A stretch of 64,000 bases of DNA from Flavobacteriales bacterium (GCA_016715995.1 JADJXF010000018.1:62001-126000); one strand, 5' to 3'; shown: positions 51,286 through 60,393, numbered from the stretch's first letter. The notes: generated by a model not told the origin, from the letters alone. Numbers and translations are program-made.

Positions 51286-53253
51286 TTAGTGCTTGGCGAA
51301 CCGCGTCTGCAACCAATCCTCGCCATCCCGCACACGCAGCAGGTAACTGCCCGGAGCCAATGCGGAAACATCCAATTGACCACCGTGGCTGCGCGTTGCG
51401 AGCGCGAGCTTACCGGTTGCGTCAAGAATCTCGACGGCGGTGTTCATGGGAGAGCCGGTGAGCACCAGCATGCCTGTGGTGGGATTCGGACCTGCGCTGA
51501 ATGCTGAAGCAGCAGCAGCCGGGATGCTGCTGAAGGTGCCTTCCACCACCGTATGCGCTGTGTTGATGGCCGGATGCTCGATCACGTCGACGTTGCCACT
51601 CGGCCACTGGATCGTCATGGATTCCACCTCGGTGTCCTGCCCGAGGCCGAAATGGGCGCCGATGAAGCTCATGAACGCGAAGCCATCGCCGCTGCGGATG
51701 TCGCGGATCTGCGTGCCAAGCGCGCTGGTAATGATCACGCGGGCACCGATCGCATCGCGGTTGCTCGCCACGCCGACGGGATTGATGCGGATCCAATTGT
51801 TCGCATTGCCGTTGTTGCGGAGGTACCCGGAACTGGTGGCAATGTCAAGGAAGCCGTCGTGGTTCAGGTCGCCGATGGCTTGGTTGCCCGGCGCGGAGGC
51901 ATCGTGGCTGAAGGTGCCATCGCCATTGTTGTAGTGCATCGCGCCGCCACCGAGCACATCGATCCAGCCATCGTTGTTGAAGTCGTGCGCCGTCCATTCG
52001 ATGCTCTGCCCGGCGAAGGTCTCCATGCCGCTGCCGATGGTGGCATTGGTGAAGTTGCCCACGCCATCGTTGCGCATGAGTTTGTGGTAGCCGCTGCTGC
52101 TGGCCCCGATGAGCACATCCATGTCGCCATCGTTGTCGAAATCGCCCCAGGCGCTGCTCCAGCTCTGGTGCCCATCGCTCATGCCCTGCGCGGGGGCCAC
52201 ATTGAAGAAGGCGCCGCTTCCATTGTTCCACATGAGCAGGTCGAGGGGGTCGCAGCCGCACTTGGCCACGAAGAGGTCCACCGCGCCATCGTTGTTGTAA
52301 TCGGTGAAGATGGAGCCGTAGTTGCCGCAGGAGGTGCCGTAGCCGCCCTGGGTAAAGACCAGGTTGCCGTTGCCATCGTTGATGAAGCCGACGTTGGCAT
52401 CCACATCATGGCAGCTGAAGGCATCGAGGTGGCCGTCGTTGTTCAGGTCGACGAAATTGGTCCGCTGGCAGAAGATGTATTGCAAGAAGGTGACCTCGGT
52501 GTAAGCGGTTCCTGTGGGATTGGCCTTCATGAAGGTGGCCCCGCTCCCACCGCCGTAAAGCAGGTCGCGGTGCCCGTTGCTGTCGAAATCGCCGATGGCG
52601 AAGCTCCAGGAGGCCGTGTTGTCCGCCGGGGTGGTCGGATAGGTGGTGGGCACGAATCCGCCTCCGGCCTGCTGGTGGTTGATGATGAAGCTGGTGTATC
52701 CCGGCGTGATCGCGTCATCACGGCCATCGTTGTTCATGTCTACCACGCCCATGATTCCACCAGCGCCGGAAATCGGTGTTGGCGAAAAGGTGACGGCCCC
52801 CTGTGGCGGACCGGGAACGTTCAACTGGACGAGTTGGAAGGTGAAGCCCGAAGGGGTCCAGTAGCTATCCCATGCGATGTAATAGGTGACGCCCGCCAAC
52901 ACCTGGAACGAGCTGATGGAAGAATAACCAGGCCCCGAATCATCATCGCCCGCATGGCAGATCAACCCGGCGCAGGAACCCACATACACATGCAGGCGCG
53001 TATCCACGTTCGGGAACCCGGTGACATTGCTGCTCACCATCACCATGGTGTCGTGGGTGGCCGTGTAGCGGTACCAGGCACCCGCGGCAGCCAACGGACC
53101 GCCAACGCACAAGGTGCTCGGAGGCGTGCCCGTCAGGGTCGGCACGGTATGAATGCCCGGCGTGATGGCGATGGCGCTAACGCAGGTGCCCTGCGCGCTG
53201 ACCGTGGTCGAAAGGGTGGCGGCACATGCGGCGAGGAGCAGGGTGGTTCTCAT
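51286..53253 (-). CDS. FG-GAP/VCBS-repeat secreted protein with T9SS tail
   Basis: 655 residues. Signal peptide (LLLAACAATLSTTVSAQ), an N-terminal beta domain (TRLHVYVGSCAGLICHAGDD), then about six FG-GAP/VCBS units with the Ca-binding pattern DxNxDGxxD (DMNNDGRDDA, DFDSNGHRDL, DLNNDGHLDAF, DYNNDGAVDLF, DFDNDGDMDVLIG, DFNNDGWIDVLGG), an ASPIC/UnbV-like C-terminal part (NWIRINPVGVASNRDAIGAR) and the sorting tail (SAGPNPTTGMLVLTG). Such integrin-like propellers bind ligands at the cell surface. Start at 53253 gives a clean signal peptide; a TACATTGG box is 19 bases upstream. Confidence 0.85.
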   Translation of the reverse strand: MRTTLLLAACAATLSTTVSAQGTCVSAIAITPGIHTVPTLTGTPPSTLCVGGPLAAAGAWYRYTATHDTMVMVSSNVTGFPNVDTRLHVYVGSCAGLICHAGDDDSGPGYSSISSFQVLAGVTYYIAWDSYWTPSGFTFQLVQLNVPGPPQGAVTFSPTPISGAGGIMGVVDMNNDGRDDAITPGYTSFIINHQQAGGGFVPTTYPTTPADNTASWSFAIGDFDSNGHRDLLYGGGSGATFMKANPTGTAYTEVTFLQYIFCQRTNFVDLNNDGHLDAFSCHDVDANVGFINDGNGNLVFTQGGYGTSCGNYGSIFTDYNNDGAVDLFVAKCGCDPLDLLMWNNGSGAFFNVAPAQGMSDGHQSWSSAWGDFDNDGDMDVLIGASSSGYHKLMRNDGVGNFTNATIGSGMETFAGQSIEWTAHDFNNDGWIDVLGGGAMHYNNGDGTFSHDASAPGNQAIGDLNHDGFLDIATSSGYLRNNGNANNWIRINPVGVASNRDAIGARVIITSALGTQIRDIRSGDGFAFMSFIGAHFGLGQDTEVESMTIQWPSGNVDVIEHPAINTAHTVVEGTFSSIPAAAASAFSAGPNPTTGMLVLTGSPMNTAVEILDATGKLALATRSHGGQLDVSALAPGSYLLRVRDGEDWLQTRFAKH

Positions 53254-53272
53254 TGAGGATTGGATTCGTTGG

Positions 53273-53280
53273 CCAATGTA
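53273..53280 (-). promoter_or_regulatory. Promoter -7 box TACATTGG (VCBS gene)
   Basis: Minus-strand box 19 bases before the ATG at 53253. Confidence 0.4.
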
Positions 53281-53360
53281 CCCGGAGTGACGCACGGTTG
53301 ACCCCATCCGTTGCCGGGATTATGGCACAGGACAGGATTCCTTCCAACAGGAATGACCGG

Positions 53361-53741
53361 CTAGTCGATGCGCAGCAACAGATCCACGCGCCGCGGACTG
53401 CGGTCCACAACGACCCAATCGGTGTTGTGCACACCCGCGTACAGCACGACCTGGCTTCCGGTGCTGTCGGCTCCATGCACCTCAAAGGTCCGAAGGAAAT
53501 TGCTCGGCAGCACATGGCCCCCGGAGCCTTCCGATACCTCCAGGAACAAGGTGGACTCTCCCGATGGGACGCTATCGCTTAGCACGGACGAATCGCCGAA
53601 AAGCGTGGTGGCCTCGACGCGGAGCGGCGCGCCCGTGAGATTCTCTACGTAATAGCTGCCCAAGGTGACCGGCTCCGTGATCCTCGCGCAGGCCCCGAAT
53701 AGAATGACCATCGCTAAGAGCAAAGCGCACCGGTGAACCAT
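53361..53741 (-). CDS. Uncharacterised lipoprotein
   Basis: About 126 residues. Signal and lipobox LLLAMVILFGAC, then a small beta-rich domain (SYYVENLTGAPLRVEATTLF; VVLYAGVHNTDWVVVDRSPR). No known family. Start at 53741 (MVHRCALL) preferred over 53762 because CATCTTTG lies four bases upstream. Confidence 0.65.
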   Translation of the reverse strand: MVHRCALLLAMVILFGACARITEPVTLGSYYVENLTGAPLRVEATTLFGDSSVLSDSVPSGESTLFLEVSEGSGGHVLPSNFLRTFEVHGADSTGSQVVLYAGVHNTDWVVVDRSPRRVDLLLRID

Positions 53742-53943
53742 GAAGCAAAGATGGCTGTTCATCGTCCCCTATCGCCCAGGAAACACATCACGAACGAACG
53801 AAGGCTGATCCGCATGCTGAACCCCGGTAGCCAATCACGCATCGCGGAACGGTGTGGGGTAGAAAGCGTGAATGAAGGTTAAAGGTTCAGCCGCGCGCAA
53901 TAGCGGGCGACGGACGACGGTTGCAGCGTAAATCCAACCCGTC

Positions 53944-54690
53944 ATGGTCCATTCATCGGCTTTCTGGGAGCAGCACTTCCGTCAGAACCTTACTGTCCAG
54001 CGCGTCGACTGGTCAATGGCGCCCGCCATCACCACCGAAGAGAAGGAGCGCATCCTGTATTCCCTGAAAGCCTGGCAGCTGGGCGAGACCAGCGATGGTC
54101 GCCACTTGCTGGCCGCTGCGGGGCGCTACGCATCGCGCATCGGCGACCCGCGCTACGTGGCCGCCGTGCAGCAGTTCATCCGCGAGGAGCAGAAACACGG
54201 CGCGAACCTCGGCCGCTACATCGACCTCATCGGCGCCCAGCGCGCGCGCGCAGACTGGGGCGACACGCTCTTTCGGAAGGTGCGCTACTTCAACCGCAGC
54301 ATGGAACTGTGGACCATCTCCGTGATCATCGTGGAGAGCGCCGCGCAGGTCTTCTACCAGGCCCTGCACGATGCCACGCGCTGCCCGCTGCTCAAGCAGG
54401 TCTGCACCGACATCCTCATCGACGAGGCGCACCACATCAAGTTCCAGAACGAGCGCATGTGGATGATCTTCCAGCGCAAGCGTTTCTATAACAAGGCGGT
54501 TTCACTGCTCCTCTACTCCTTCCTCTTGTTCTGCACCATCCACGCCATCTGGTACGGCCACCGTCGCGCGCTCAAGGCCGGCGGCGTGGACCGCCCGGAG
54601 TTCATGCGCGCCATGTACTACAAGTTCTTCAGCACGGTGAAGTTCCTGCACCGCCGCGAAAGCACACCCGAATTGGCTCTTGCCCAGTAA
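53944..54690 (+). CDS. Membrane-associated ferritin-like diiron protein
   Basis: 248 residues. The four-helix ferritin-like core has the full ligand set: Glu47 (QLGETS), Glu82/His85 (IREEQKHG), Glu131 (IVESAAQVF) and Glu161/His164 (IDEAHHIKFQ), the two ExxH pairs of diiron proteins. A transmembrane helix (VSLLLYSFLLFCTIHAIWYG) follows at residues ~185-203, then a basic tail. Soluble ferritin-like proteins usually lack this helix, so it probably acts at the inner membrane; role (oxygenase, desaturase-like or peroxide response) is not determinable. No Rubredoxin or Fe-S domain. Confidence 0.65.
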   Translation: MVHSSAFWEQHFRQNLTVQRVDWSMAPAITTEEKERILYSLKAWQLGETSDGRHLLAAAGRYASRIGDPRYVAAVQQFIREEQKHGANLGRYIDLIGAQRARADWGDTLFRKVRYFNRSMELWTISVIIVESAAQVFYQALHDATRCPLLKQVCTDILIDEAHHIKFQNERMWMIFQRKRFYNKAVSLLLYSFLLFCTIHAIWYGHRRALKAGGVDRPEFMRAMYYKFFSTVKFLHRRESTPELALAQ

Positions 54691-54697
54691 GCACTTT

Positions 54698-55586
54698 TCA
54701 GTGCGCCACGTAGAGACGGGCTGTGCGGCCATCGCTCGTGACCACGTAGCAGCCGTTGGGCAGGGCGGATACGTCCAGTTGCAGGCGATCCGTCGAGGAG
54801 CGTTGAGCCAGTACCGTGCGCCCTGTCGCGTCCGAAACGGTCACCTGCGAACCAGCGCGGAGGCCGGCAATGAACACATTACCATGCGATGGGTTCGGGG
54901 CGATGGAGAACACGCGTGGTTCTTCCAACTGGGCGGTGCCCATCTCCAGTTCGCAACCTCCTACCCAATCCTCAGGATAGAACCCTTCGGCACCCAAGCC
55001 GAAGCAATCCAACGTGTAGCCGCAATCGAAAAAGTTCGACAGGGGTTCGAACAGGCCGTGCGAACTGCCCACGCCTTCGATGAGGTATTGCGCCCAGCTA
55101 TTGCCCAGTTCGTAACGGGCGCGCATCGCGGTACCGATGAGCACGCTGTCCACCGCCACCACCGTGATATCCGCATTCCAGTTGGTATAGCTCAGTGGCA
55201 GCGTCTGACCGGCCACCAGGATCGAACTCGTGGAGCAGTTGATCGGCATCGTCCGCCCAGATCCGAAGCTGTCGGTCCTGCTGGCGTATGAGCCAGACGC
55301 CATGGAAGCCTGTGCCGTAGGGCGTGGTGCCGCTGCAGCCAGGCTGCGGTGGCGGCATCGATTGCCAGTTCAATGTGACGACGCCAGCGCGCAGCACTTT
55401 GGTCCAAGTAACACTTTCAATGACCGAGTCACCGGCCGTGAAGTAGTTGAATCCGTCATTCGCGATGCAGGGTGCGGGCACGCCACAGACGGAATGCTGC
55501 AGCCAGATGGGATCGTTCGCCAAATACTCCTGGCCTTGGGCTGCGGAGGTCATCAAGGCGATGGCACAAAGGGTAGCAAGGCGCAT
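54698..55586 (-). CDS. Secreted protein with T9SS tail, frameshifted
   Basis: The N-terminal half starts at 55586 with signal peptide CAIALMTSAAQGQEYLAND and runs into DGFNYFTAGDSVIESVTWTK; the frame changes near 55270 (around the codons for LIRQQDR) and continues as SFGSGRTMPINCSTSSILVA ... FYPEDWVGGCELEMG, ending in a T9SS tail (FSIAPNPSHGNVFIAG, DATGRTVLAQRS, DVSALPNGCYVVTS). Full length about 295 residues. Both halves look intact, so a one-base indel is likely. Function unknown. Its 3' end lies 8 bases from that of the ferritin-like gene (convergent). Confidence 0.7.
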
Positions 55587-55656
55587 GGGAGCAGGTTTGA
55601 ATCGCAGACAATGTTCGAAGCCTGGGCGCTGCCTAGTTGATTGGCACCGAAACCAC

Positions 55657-56070
55657 CTAGGGCTTGCGTGAAGCCCGCTTGGTGGACGGTTTCCGGGCGG
55701 GTTCCTTCTTCATCACCTTCTTCTTGGCCGTTGCCTTCTTCGGTGGAAGAGCGCTCACGTAAACCAGCGAAATCCTCACCCACCTGGCCAATGCTGCTTT
55801 GGTGCCTACCGAGGTAGGCTCCACGAAGAGAAAGCCCTTCATGTCGCCCTTGCCGAAGGTCATGGGCTTGGCCCCTGGCCATCCGCTCACCTCCGCATGC
55901 CGGGCCGGGTCGAAGCGCGCCATGAAGTCGCCCTTGTTGGTGATGCCTACGCTCATGTGGCCCTTCACCATGAAGGCCACGCCGCCGAACATCTTCTTCG
56001 GTTCAGCCTTCGCACCTTCGGCGGTGAGGACATCGAGGATGCGCTGCTCGAAGAGCGGGTCGTGGGGCAT
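55657..56070 (-). CDS. TfoX/Sxy N-terminal-domain protein
   Basis: 137 residues. TfoX_N fold: AEPKKMFGGVAFMVKGHMSV, GDFMARFDPARHAE, KGFLFVEPTSVGTKAALARW. The conserved MFGG and KGF regions are present; the ~25-residue tail is extremely Lys/Arg-rich (PPKKATAKKKVMKKEPARKP) and may bind nucleic acid. TfoX_N proteins outside competence systems have unclear roles. CATCTTTG is found upstream. Confidence 0.85.
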   Translation of the reverse strand: MPHDPLFEQRILDVLTAEGAKAEPKKMFGGVAFMVKGHMSVGITNKGDFMARFDPARHAEVSGWPGAKPMTFGKGDMKGFLFVEPTSVGTKAALARWVRISLVYVSALPPKKATAKKKVMKKEPARKPSTKRASRKP

Positions 56071-56175
56071 GGGAGCTTGCTATGCGGCAAAGATGACTGA
56101 TACGTCCTTGTCTTCTCGAGCACAGGCGGACGTGCGGATAGTCATGGGGCAGGGCTGGCAGAGGCGCCCGCTGCC

Positions 56176-57186
56176 TCACTCCATGGAAAAAGGCGGGGTC
56201 CGCACCATCTCCATGTTCGCACCCATGAATACCAGGCGGTAGCTGCCCGGCAACAGCTCCTTCCCATCGGCCGGTTGGCTCCCGCGCACCCACCATCTGA
56301 GCGGCGGCAGCACCACCCCGTGGTCCTCCCAGTCCGCCCAAGGCATGCCGCAATCCATCTGGACCAGCTCGAAGGGAATGCGCTCCACCCAGCCGGTATC
56401 CGTCCGCATCTCCACACCGAAAAGCGGCATGCCACTGCCGCAAGCACCGTTGAGCATCACCCGGCCGGTGATGTGCACCCACACCGTATCCGCACTTACA
56501 CGCTTCACATGCACCTCCTTCAGCCCCGGTCGTGCTGCCACTTCCGCTTCCCATTGTTCCGGTGTCATTGGCGGTGGCGGTATATATGGCGCTGCTGGTG
56601 GTCTGGGCGGTGGTTGGTTGCGGTAGTGCGCCTCTAGTTCGGCGAGTTGCTGTTTGTAGGCAGCATCCCCCTCGGCAATCAGGCGCTTGGCGAAGGCGTT
56701 CGCCGTTTCCACCGCCCAAGGGTCCGCGATCAACTCCTCGAATGAGTATGTGCCCTTGCGAAAACGGATCACCTCCGGCGACTCCTGGTCCCAGCGCCCC
56801 CAAGCGCGTTGCATCAGGCGCCAATGCACCTTCGAGCTGTCCGGAAACTCCAAGCGCATGGTATCCGCATCCGCAATGATGAGCAGGTAGCCCTTGTTGC
56901 AATACGAATCGTACATCCCATAGCGGACCCACCCGCTCGTGGTGTCCGCGAAGAGCGGTCCACCCGTGAACACTTGCCGCACCCATCTGCCCGCCTTCTC
57001 CGGGTCGTAGTTGTAGTCGTTGCTGTATCGGCAATAGGACACCACAACGTGGGCGCGCGATAACGGCAACGGCCGTGCCTTGTCCTCTGCCAGGGTGAAG
57101 GTGACACTGGGCGGTTGCGGTTGGGCGGCGCAGATCAACGCATCCAGCGTCATGCAGATGATCACCATCGAACGCCACGTCATCAT
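56176..57186 (-). CDS. Exported protein of unknown function (a)
   Basis: 336 residues. Signal peptide (VIICMTLDALICAAQ). N-terminal part rich in short hydrophobic strands (HVVVSYCRYSNDYNYDPEKA, GYLLIIADADTMRLEF), a Pro-rich linker (PPPRPPAAPYIPPPPM) and a C-terminal beta domain (GVVLPPLRWWVRGSQPADGK). No family recognised. The ATG overlaps the stop of the upstream gene by four bases (57183-57186), so both are cotranslated; they may form a pair of surface proteins. Confidence 0.7.
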   Translation of the reverse strand: MMTWRSMVIICMTLDALICAAQPQPPSVTFTLAEDKARPLPLSRAHVVVSYCRYSNDYNYDPEKAGRWVRQVFTGGPLFADTTSGWVRYGMYDSYCNKGYLLIIADADTMRLEFPDSSKVHWRLMQRAWGRWDQESPEVIRFRKGTYSFEELIADPWAVETANAFAKRLIAEGDAAYKQQLAELEAHYRNQPPPRPPAAPYIPPPPMTPEQWEAEVAARPGLKEVHVKRVSADTVWVHITGRVMLNGACGSGMPLFGVEMRTDTGWVERIPFELVQMDCGMPWADWEDHGVVLPPLRWWVRGSQPADGKELLPGSYRLVFMGANMEMVRTPPFSME

Positions 57187-58109
57187 CGCAACTTCAGCGT
57201 GAAGGTTTCCTCGCGGCCGTTGGCCAGCAAACGCACCGGGTGATCACCGATCGGCCAGTCGCTCACATCCGTCAGCGCATCCGCTGGGTCACCGATAGGG
57301 ACGTGGATGCGCACGGGTTCCCTCTGCTGTTCGGGGAAGTGCGCAACGAAGGTGATGATGTACTCGGCGGCCACGCCCACCGATGGGAATCGAACGAAGT
57401 GCGTTCCGCAATAGCCCGAGCGCAGGACCCATGCATCGCGCATGGGCATCTTCGGCGGATCGAGGTCAGGTGGAAGGAGGAGCTCCTGCCTGCACGTATC
57501 CATGTTCAACTGCGGAACAACGCGCTCCTCCTTCATTGCCCTAGTCCAAAGCACATCGAACTGCTTCGTCAGCGAGGCCGTGCGGGCATCCACCTGTTCC
57601 GCTCTATCATCCATGGCGTAGTATTCCTTGGTGAAAGGAAGTCCGATAGGCAGGTAGCGGCCCGGCCTGAACGGCATCACCACGGGGGGCCTACGCGTAC
57701 AGTCCAAGGTCCTGCATCGTTCCTCCACCTCTCCTCCCCTGGCCCGGTAGTACACGGACAATTCCACGACCATGGTATCCAGGCCACGGACCACCACCAC
57801 CTTCACATCCGGAGAATCCCTGCCCCGCGCCGGCGTGGCTTGGAACGATGGGAGGCCCGCCCCGAACAAGGGCTTGAGCCGCATGCGCTCATCAACCTGT
57901 GGGCTTACCGGGTAGTGCAACGGCATGTTGTTCCACCACATCCCGTGTTGCATGTAGTACACGCGGTAGTCGCCCTGCAACGGCACCAGGGCGCTGCTGT
58001 CTTCCACGAAAGCATAGCGCGTCCAATACGGGTTCTGGTCAGGGTCGAGGCGCTGGGCGTGAACAGCGAGCGTGCCAATGGTCGAAGCAAGCAGGATCGC
58101 GACGCGCAT
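57183..58109 (-). CDS. Exported protein of unknown function (b)
   Basis: 308 residues. Signal peptide (LLASTIGTLAVHAQR), then beta-rich segments (WWNNMPLHYPVSPQVDERMR; VVVVRGLDTMVVELSVYYRA) and a Cys-bearing turn CRTLDCTRRPP. The C-terminus DHPVRLLANGREETFTLKLR resembles the ending of family (a) only loosely. CACCTTCG lies upstream. Together with (a) it is a two-gene operon transcribed away from the defence island. Confidence 0.7.
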   Translation of the reverse strand: MRVAILLASTIGTLAVHAQRLDPDQNPYWTRYAFVEDSSALVPLQGDYRVYYMQHGMWWNNMPLHYPVSPQVDERMRLKPLFGAGLPSFQATPARGRDSPDVKVVVVRGLDTMVVELSVYYRARGGEVEERCRTLDCTRRPPVVMPFRPGRYLPIGLPFTKEYYAMDDRAEQVDARTASLTKQFDVLWTRAMKEERVVPQLNMDTCRQELLLPPDLDPPKMPMRDAWVLRSGYCGTHFVRFPSVGVAAEYIITFVAHFPEQQREPVRIHVPIGDPADALTDVSDWPIGDHPVRLLANGREETFTLKLR

Positions 58110-58167
58110 CGGCTTTCGGTACCCCGAAGGTGGGGGGAAGTTCAGTGGGCCACGTCCATGCCCGTAT

Positions 58168-58373
58168 TCAGCCCTTTGGTCCCGGAGCTGCGGTGAGGAG
58201 AGTCAGTGGCTTGCCTTCGTAGGCTTTGAAGTTCTGGGCTACGGTCGCCTCGGCGAAGTGGTCGCGGAGCGAAGACCGGTCACGACGCAGCGGCGACCGT
58301 AGTGGTTGAGCACCACATCGCGGAAATAGTCCTAGCCTAAGCGCAAGGTGACCTCGCGCCGGGAAGTGCTCAT
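58168..58373 (-). pseudogene. Remnant of an HNH endonuclease gene
   Basis: Starts with ATG 58373: MSTSRREVTLRLG, then an in-frame TAG (58332-58334), then DYFRDVVLNHYGRRCVVTGL, the classic opening of HNH endonucleases (Y/FRxxVLxxYxxRCxVTGL). The middle with the catalytic HNH and the conserved HIxPW segment is deleted; the frame changes and a C-terminal-like piece LRDHFAEATVAQNFKAYEGK then PLTLLTAAPGPKG and a stop (58168-58170) follows. So ~200 bases remain of a gene that would be 600-900 bases. It stands next to the methyltransferase system. Confidence 0.65.
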
Positions 58374-58388
58374 ATATGGCGCTATATG
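58371..58388. promoter_or_regulatory. Palindrome in the divergent region of the defence island
   Basis: CATATA (58371-58376), TGGCGC, TATATG (58383-58388), a 6-6-6 inverted repeat overlapping the start of the HNH remnant. A second palindrome ACATATGT sits at 58429-58436. They could be operators for a control protein; not demonstrated. Confidence 0.4.
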
Positions 58389-58441
58389 TGATGCGTACCT
58401 GATACTTCGAACCACCACCTTACAAACTACATATGTGTGTC

Positions 58442-58449
58442 TATATTTG
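58442..58449 (+). promoter_or_regulatory. Promoter -7 box TATATTTG
   Basis: Perfect TAnnTTTG in an AT-rich island, 23 bases before the ATG at 58473; likely promoter of the small gene and possibly the whole methyltransferase operon. Confidence 0.55.
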
Positions 58450-58472
58450 TCGACATATTCATCCAGAAGACC

Positions 58473-58698
58473 ATGAAAGAGAAGCGCGATCGGTTCGCCA
58501 AGGTGGCCGCCTCGAGAGTCCAGAAGGCGCTGGATGCGCTAGGAGAGCCTCTCGAAGTGCAGCAACAAGACCAACTACGAGTACACCGAGGCCGATATCC
58601 GGAAGATGTCGCGTGCGCTAAACGACAAGCTCAAGACCACCTTGGGTATGTTCCGCTCCGGGGCTGATTCCAAGGGTGCCAACACCTTCAAATTCTGA
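58473..58698 (+). CDS. Small basic helical protein ahead of the methyltransferase, frameshifted
   Basis: About 74 residues if one extra G near 58542 is removed. It starts MKEKRDRFAKVAASRVQKAL, continues DALESLSKCSNKTNYEYTEA and ends KLKTTLGMFRSGADSKGANT then FKF. Both halves are coherent only across this indel. Basic, helical, no HTH that I can see; small genes of this kind often precede Dcm-type methyltransferases. Placed after the TATATTTG box, 94 bases before the methyltransferase. Confidence 0.6.
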
Positions 58699-58792
58699 TG
58701 ATGCGCTGTCCAGGGTCGCATGTTGAAACATTCGCCGGAATTCCCATCTTACGGGACGGGTTTCTGCCGAATTTTCTGGCAGCCCCATTCCC

Positions 58793-60393
58793 ATGGCAAA
58801 GCCGCGTCAATACACGGCCCTCGACCTCTTTTCAGGTTGTGGGGGCTTCAGTCTCGGACTCCAACGCGCAGGCATCAAGGTGCTTGGTGCTGTCGATTTC
58901 AACAAAGAGGCCATCGAAACCTACCGGGCGAACTTCCCGGAAGTGCCTTTCGTGAAGGAAGCGGACATGAAAACCATGAAACCCGCAGACCTCGCCAAAG
59001 CTATCCACGCCAATCACGTCGATGTGATTGTTGGTGGGCCACCTTGCCAAGGGTTCAGCATGGCGCGACAACGCGATGGAGCGAACCACGGGCAGCGACG
59101 TTTCGTGAAGGATGAGCGCCGCGAACTATACCAGGAATTCCTACGGTTCGTGGACCACTTCCAGCCGAAGGTGTTCGTAATCGAGAATGTCCTTGGCATC
59201 AAGAGCGCGGAAGGCGGCAAGTATTTCACCGCCGTCCAGCACGAAGCGCGGAATTTGGGCAAGGAAGATGGCAGACCGGGCTACCGTGTGCATGCGCAAG
59301 TGGAGCAGGCATGGGAACTCGGTGTGCCTCAGAAGCGCAGACGCCAACTCATCATCGGTGTTCGGGCTGACCTACCAGGATACTTCCCAACGAAGCTCTC
59401 AACGCCGAAGCGGTCCATGAAGGATATGACCCTTGGTGCTGCGATCATGGATCGTCCTGTGTTGGAAGGTGGGCAAGTCGAAGAGGAACGCGAGTACGAT
59501 CGCGCCTCCGGGAAAAGGCCATCAAGCAATTCGGCCGCCACGCTGAGAAATACCTCTACAATGTACTTGAGGTTAAGAGGGCCAAGAAGCTTACTGGACA
59601 TCGTGCACGGAAGCATAGCGACCGTGACTTGCGGGACTTTGCCAAGTTGAAGGAGGGACAGAGTTCCGCCAACGCCATGCGAGCTGGCATCAAGTTCGAA
59701 TTCCCGTACAGCACAGAGAGCTTCAAGGACCGCTACACCCGGCAGGATCGGAAGGCACTCTGTAGCACTATCGTCGCACACTTGAGCAAGGATGGACTGA
59801 TGTTCATCCACCCAACGCAGAACCGCTCGTTGACCCCGCGTGAAGCCGCACGGGTGCAGAGCTTCCCGGATTGGTTCCAGTTCCCGTTCTCACGTACACA
59901 TCAGTTCAGGATGATCGGCAACGCCGTACCGCCGCTGGTTTCTGAAGCCGTAGGGAATGAGGTGGTGAACTTCATTGCTGGTCAAACCTTGATTAAACGA
60001 ACTCGCATGAACCGCACGATACCACAAGACCAAGAGGAAGCCGTGAACTGGCTGCTACCTGTCCTTGACCTATCTGCCAAGGAGTTGAGCCAAATGGAGA
60101 AGGCGGAATTCCTGCGCGCATGGCGTGCGGTTGCTTTCCTCTACCCTGGCTTGCACCCCGATGGTGCGTTGGATCATGGAAAGCGCATCGAGCAACGGAG
60201 GGAAGGACCGAGTTGGGTGATGATGATCGAGCCCAGACTTGTCACACCGTACTTCAGCCAAAGCGGATGGCCTGTTGTGTTGAAATCACTCGCTAATGAG
60301 GCGTGGCGGAGGGACGATGCTGGTCTGCTTGCTGACGACGAGTTGTACTCGATAGATGCGCAGCATGCCGGTATGACACACGCAATGAACTAG
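58793..60393 (+). CDS. DNA cytosine-5 methyltransferase, interrupted by a frameshift
   Basis: About 530 residues. Motif I DLFSGCGGFSLGL (residues 11-23), motif IV GGPPCQGFS with the catalytic Cys85, motif VI VIENV (Glu131), motif VIII QKRRRQL, and motifs IX-X in the second frame (THQFRMIGNAVPPLVSEAVG). The frame changes at the run GGGAAAAGG (59510-59518): five A residues instead of four would restore GKKAIKQFGRHAEKYLYNVL, so a homopolymer indel. A ~100-residue extension after motif X (PQDQEEAVNWLLPVLDLSAK ...) is specific to this enzyme. Stop at 60393, five bases before the GHKL gene. Confidence 0.85.
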
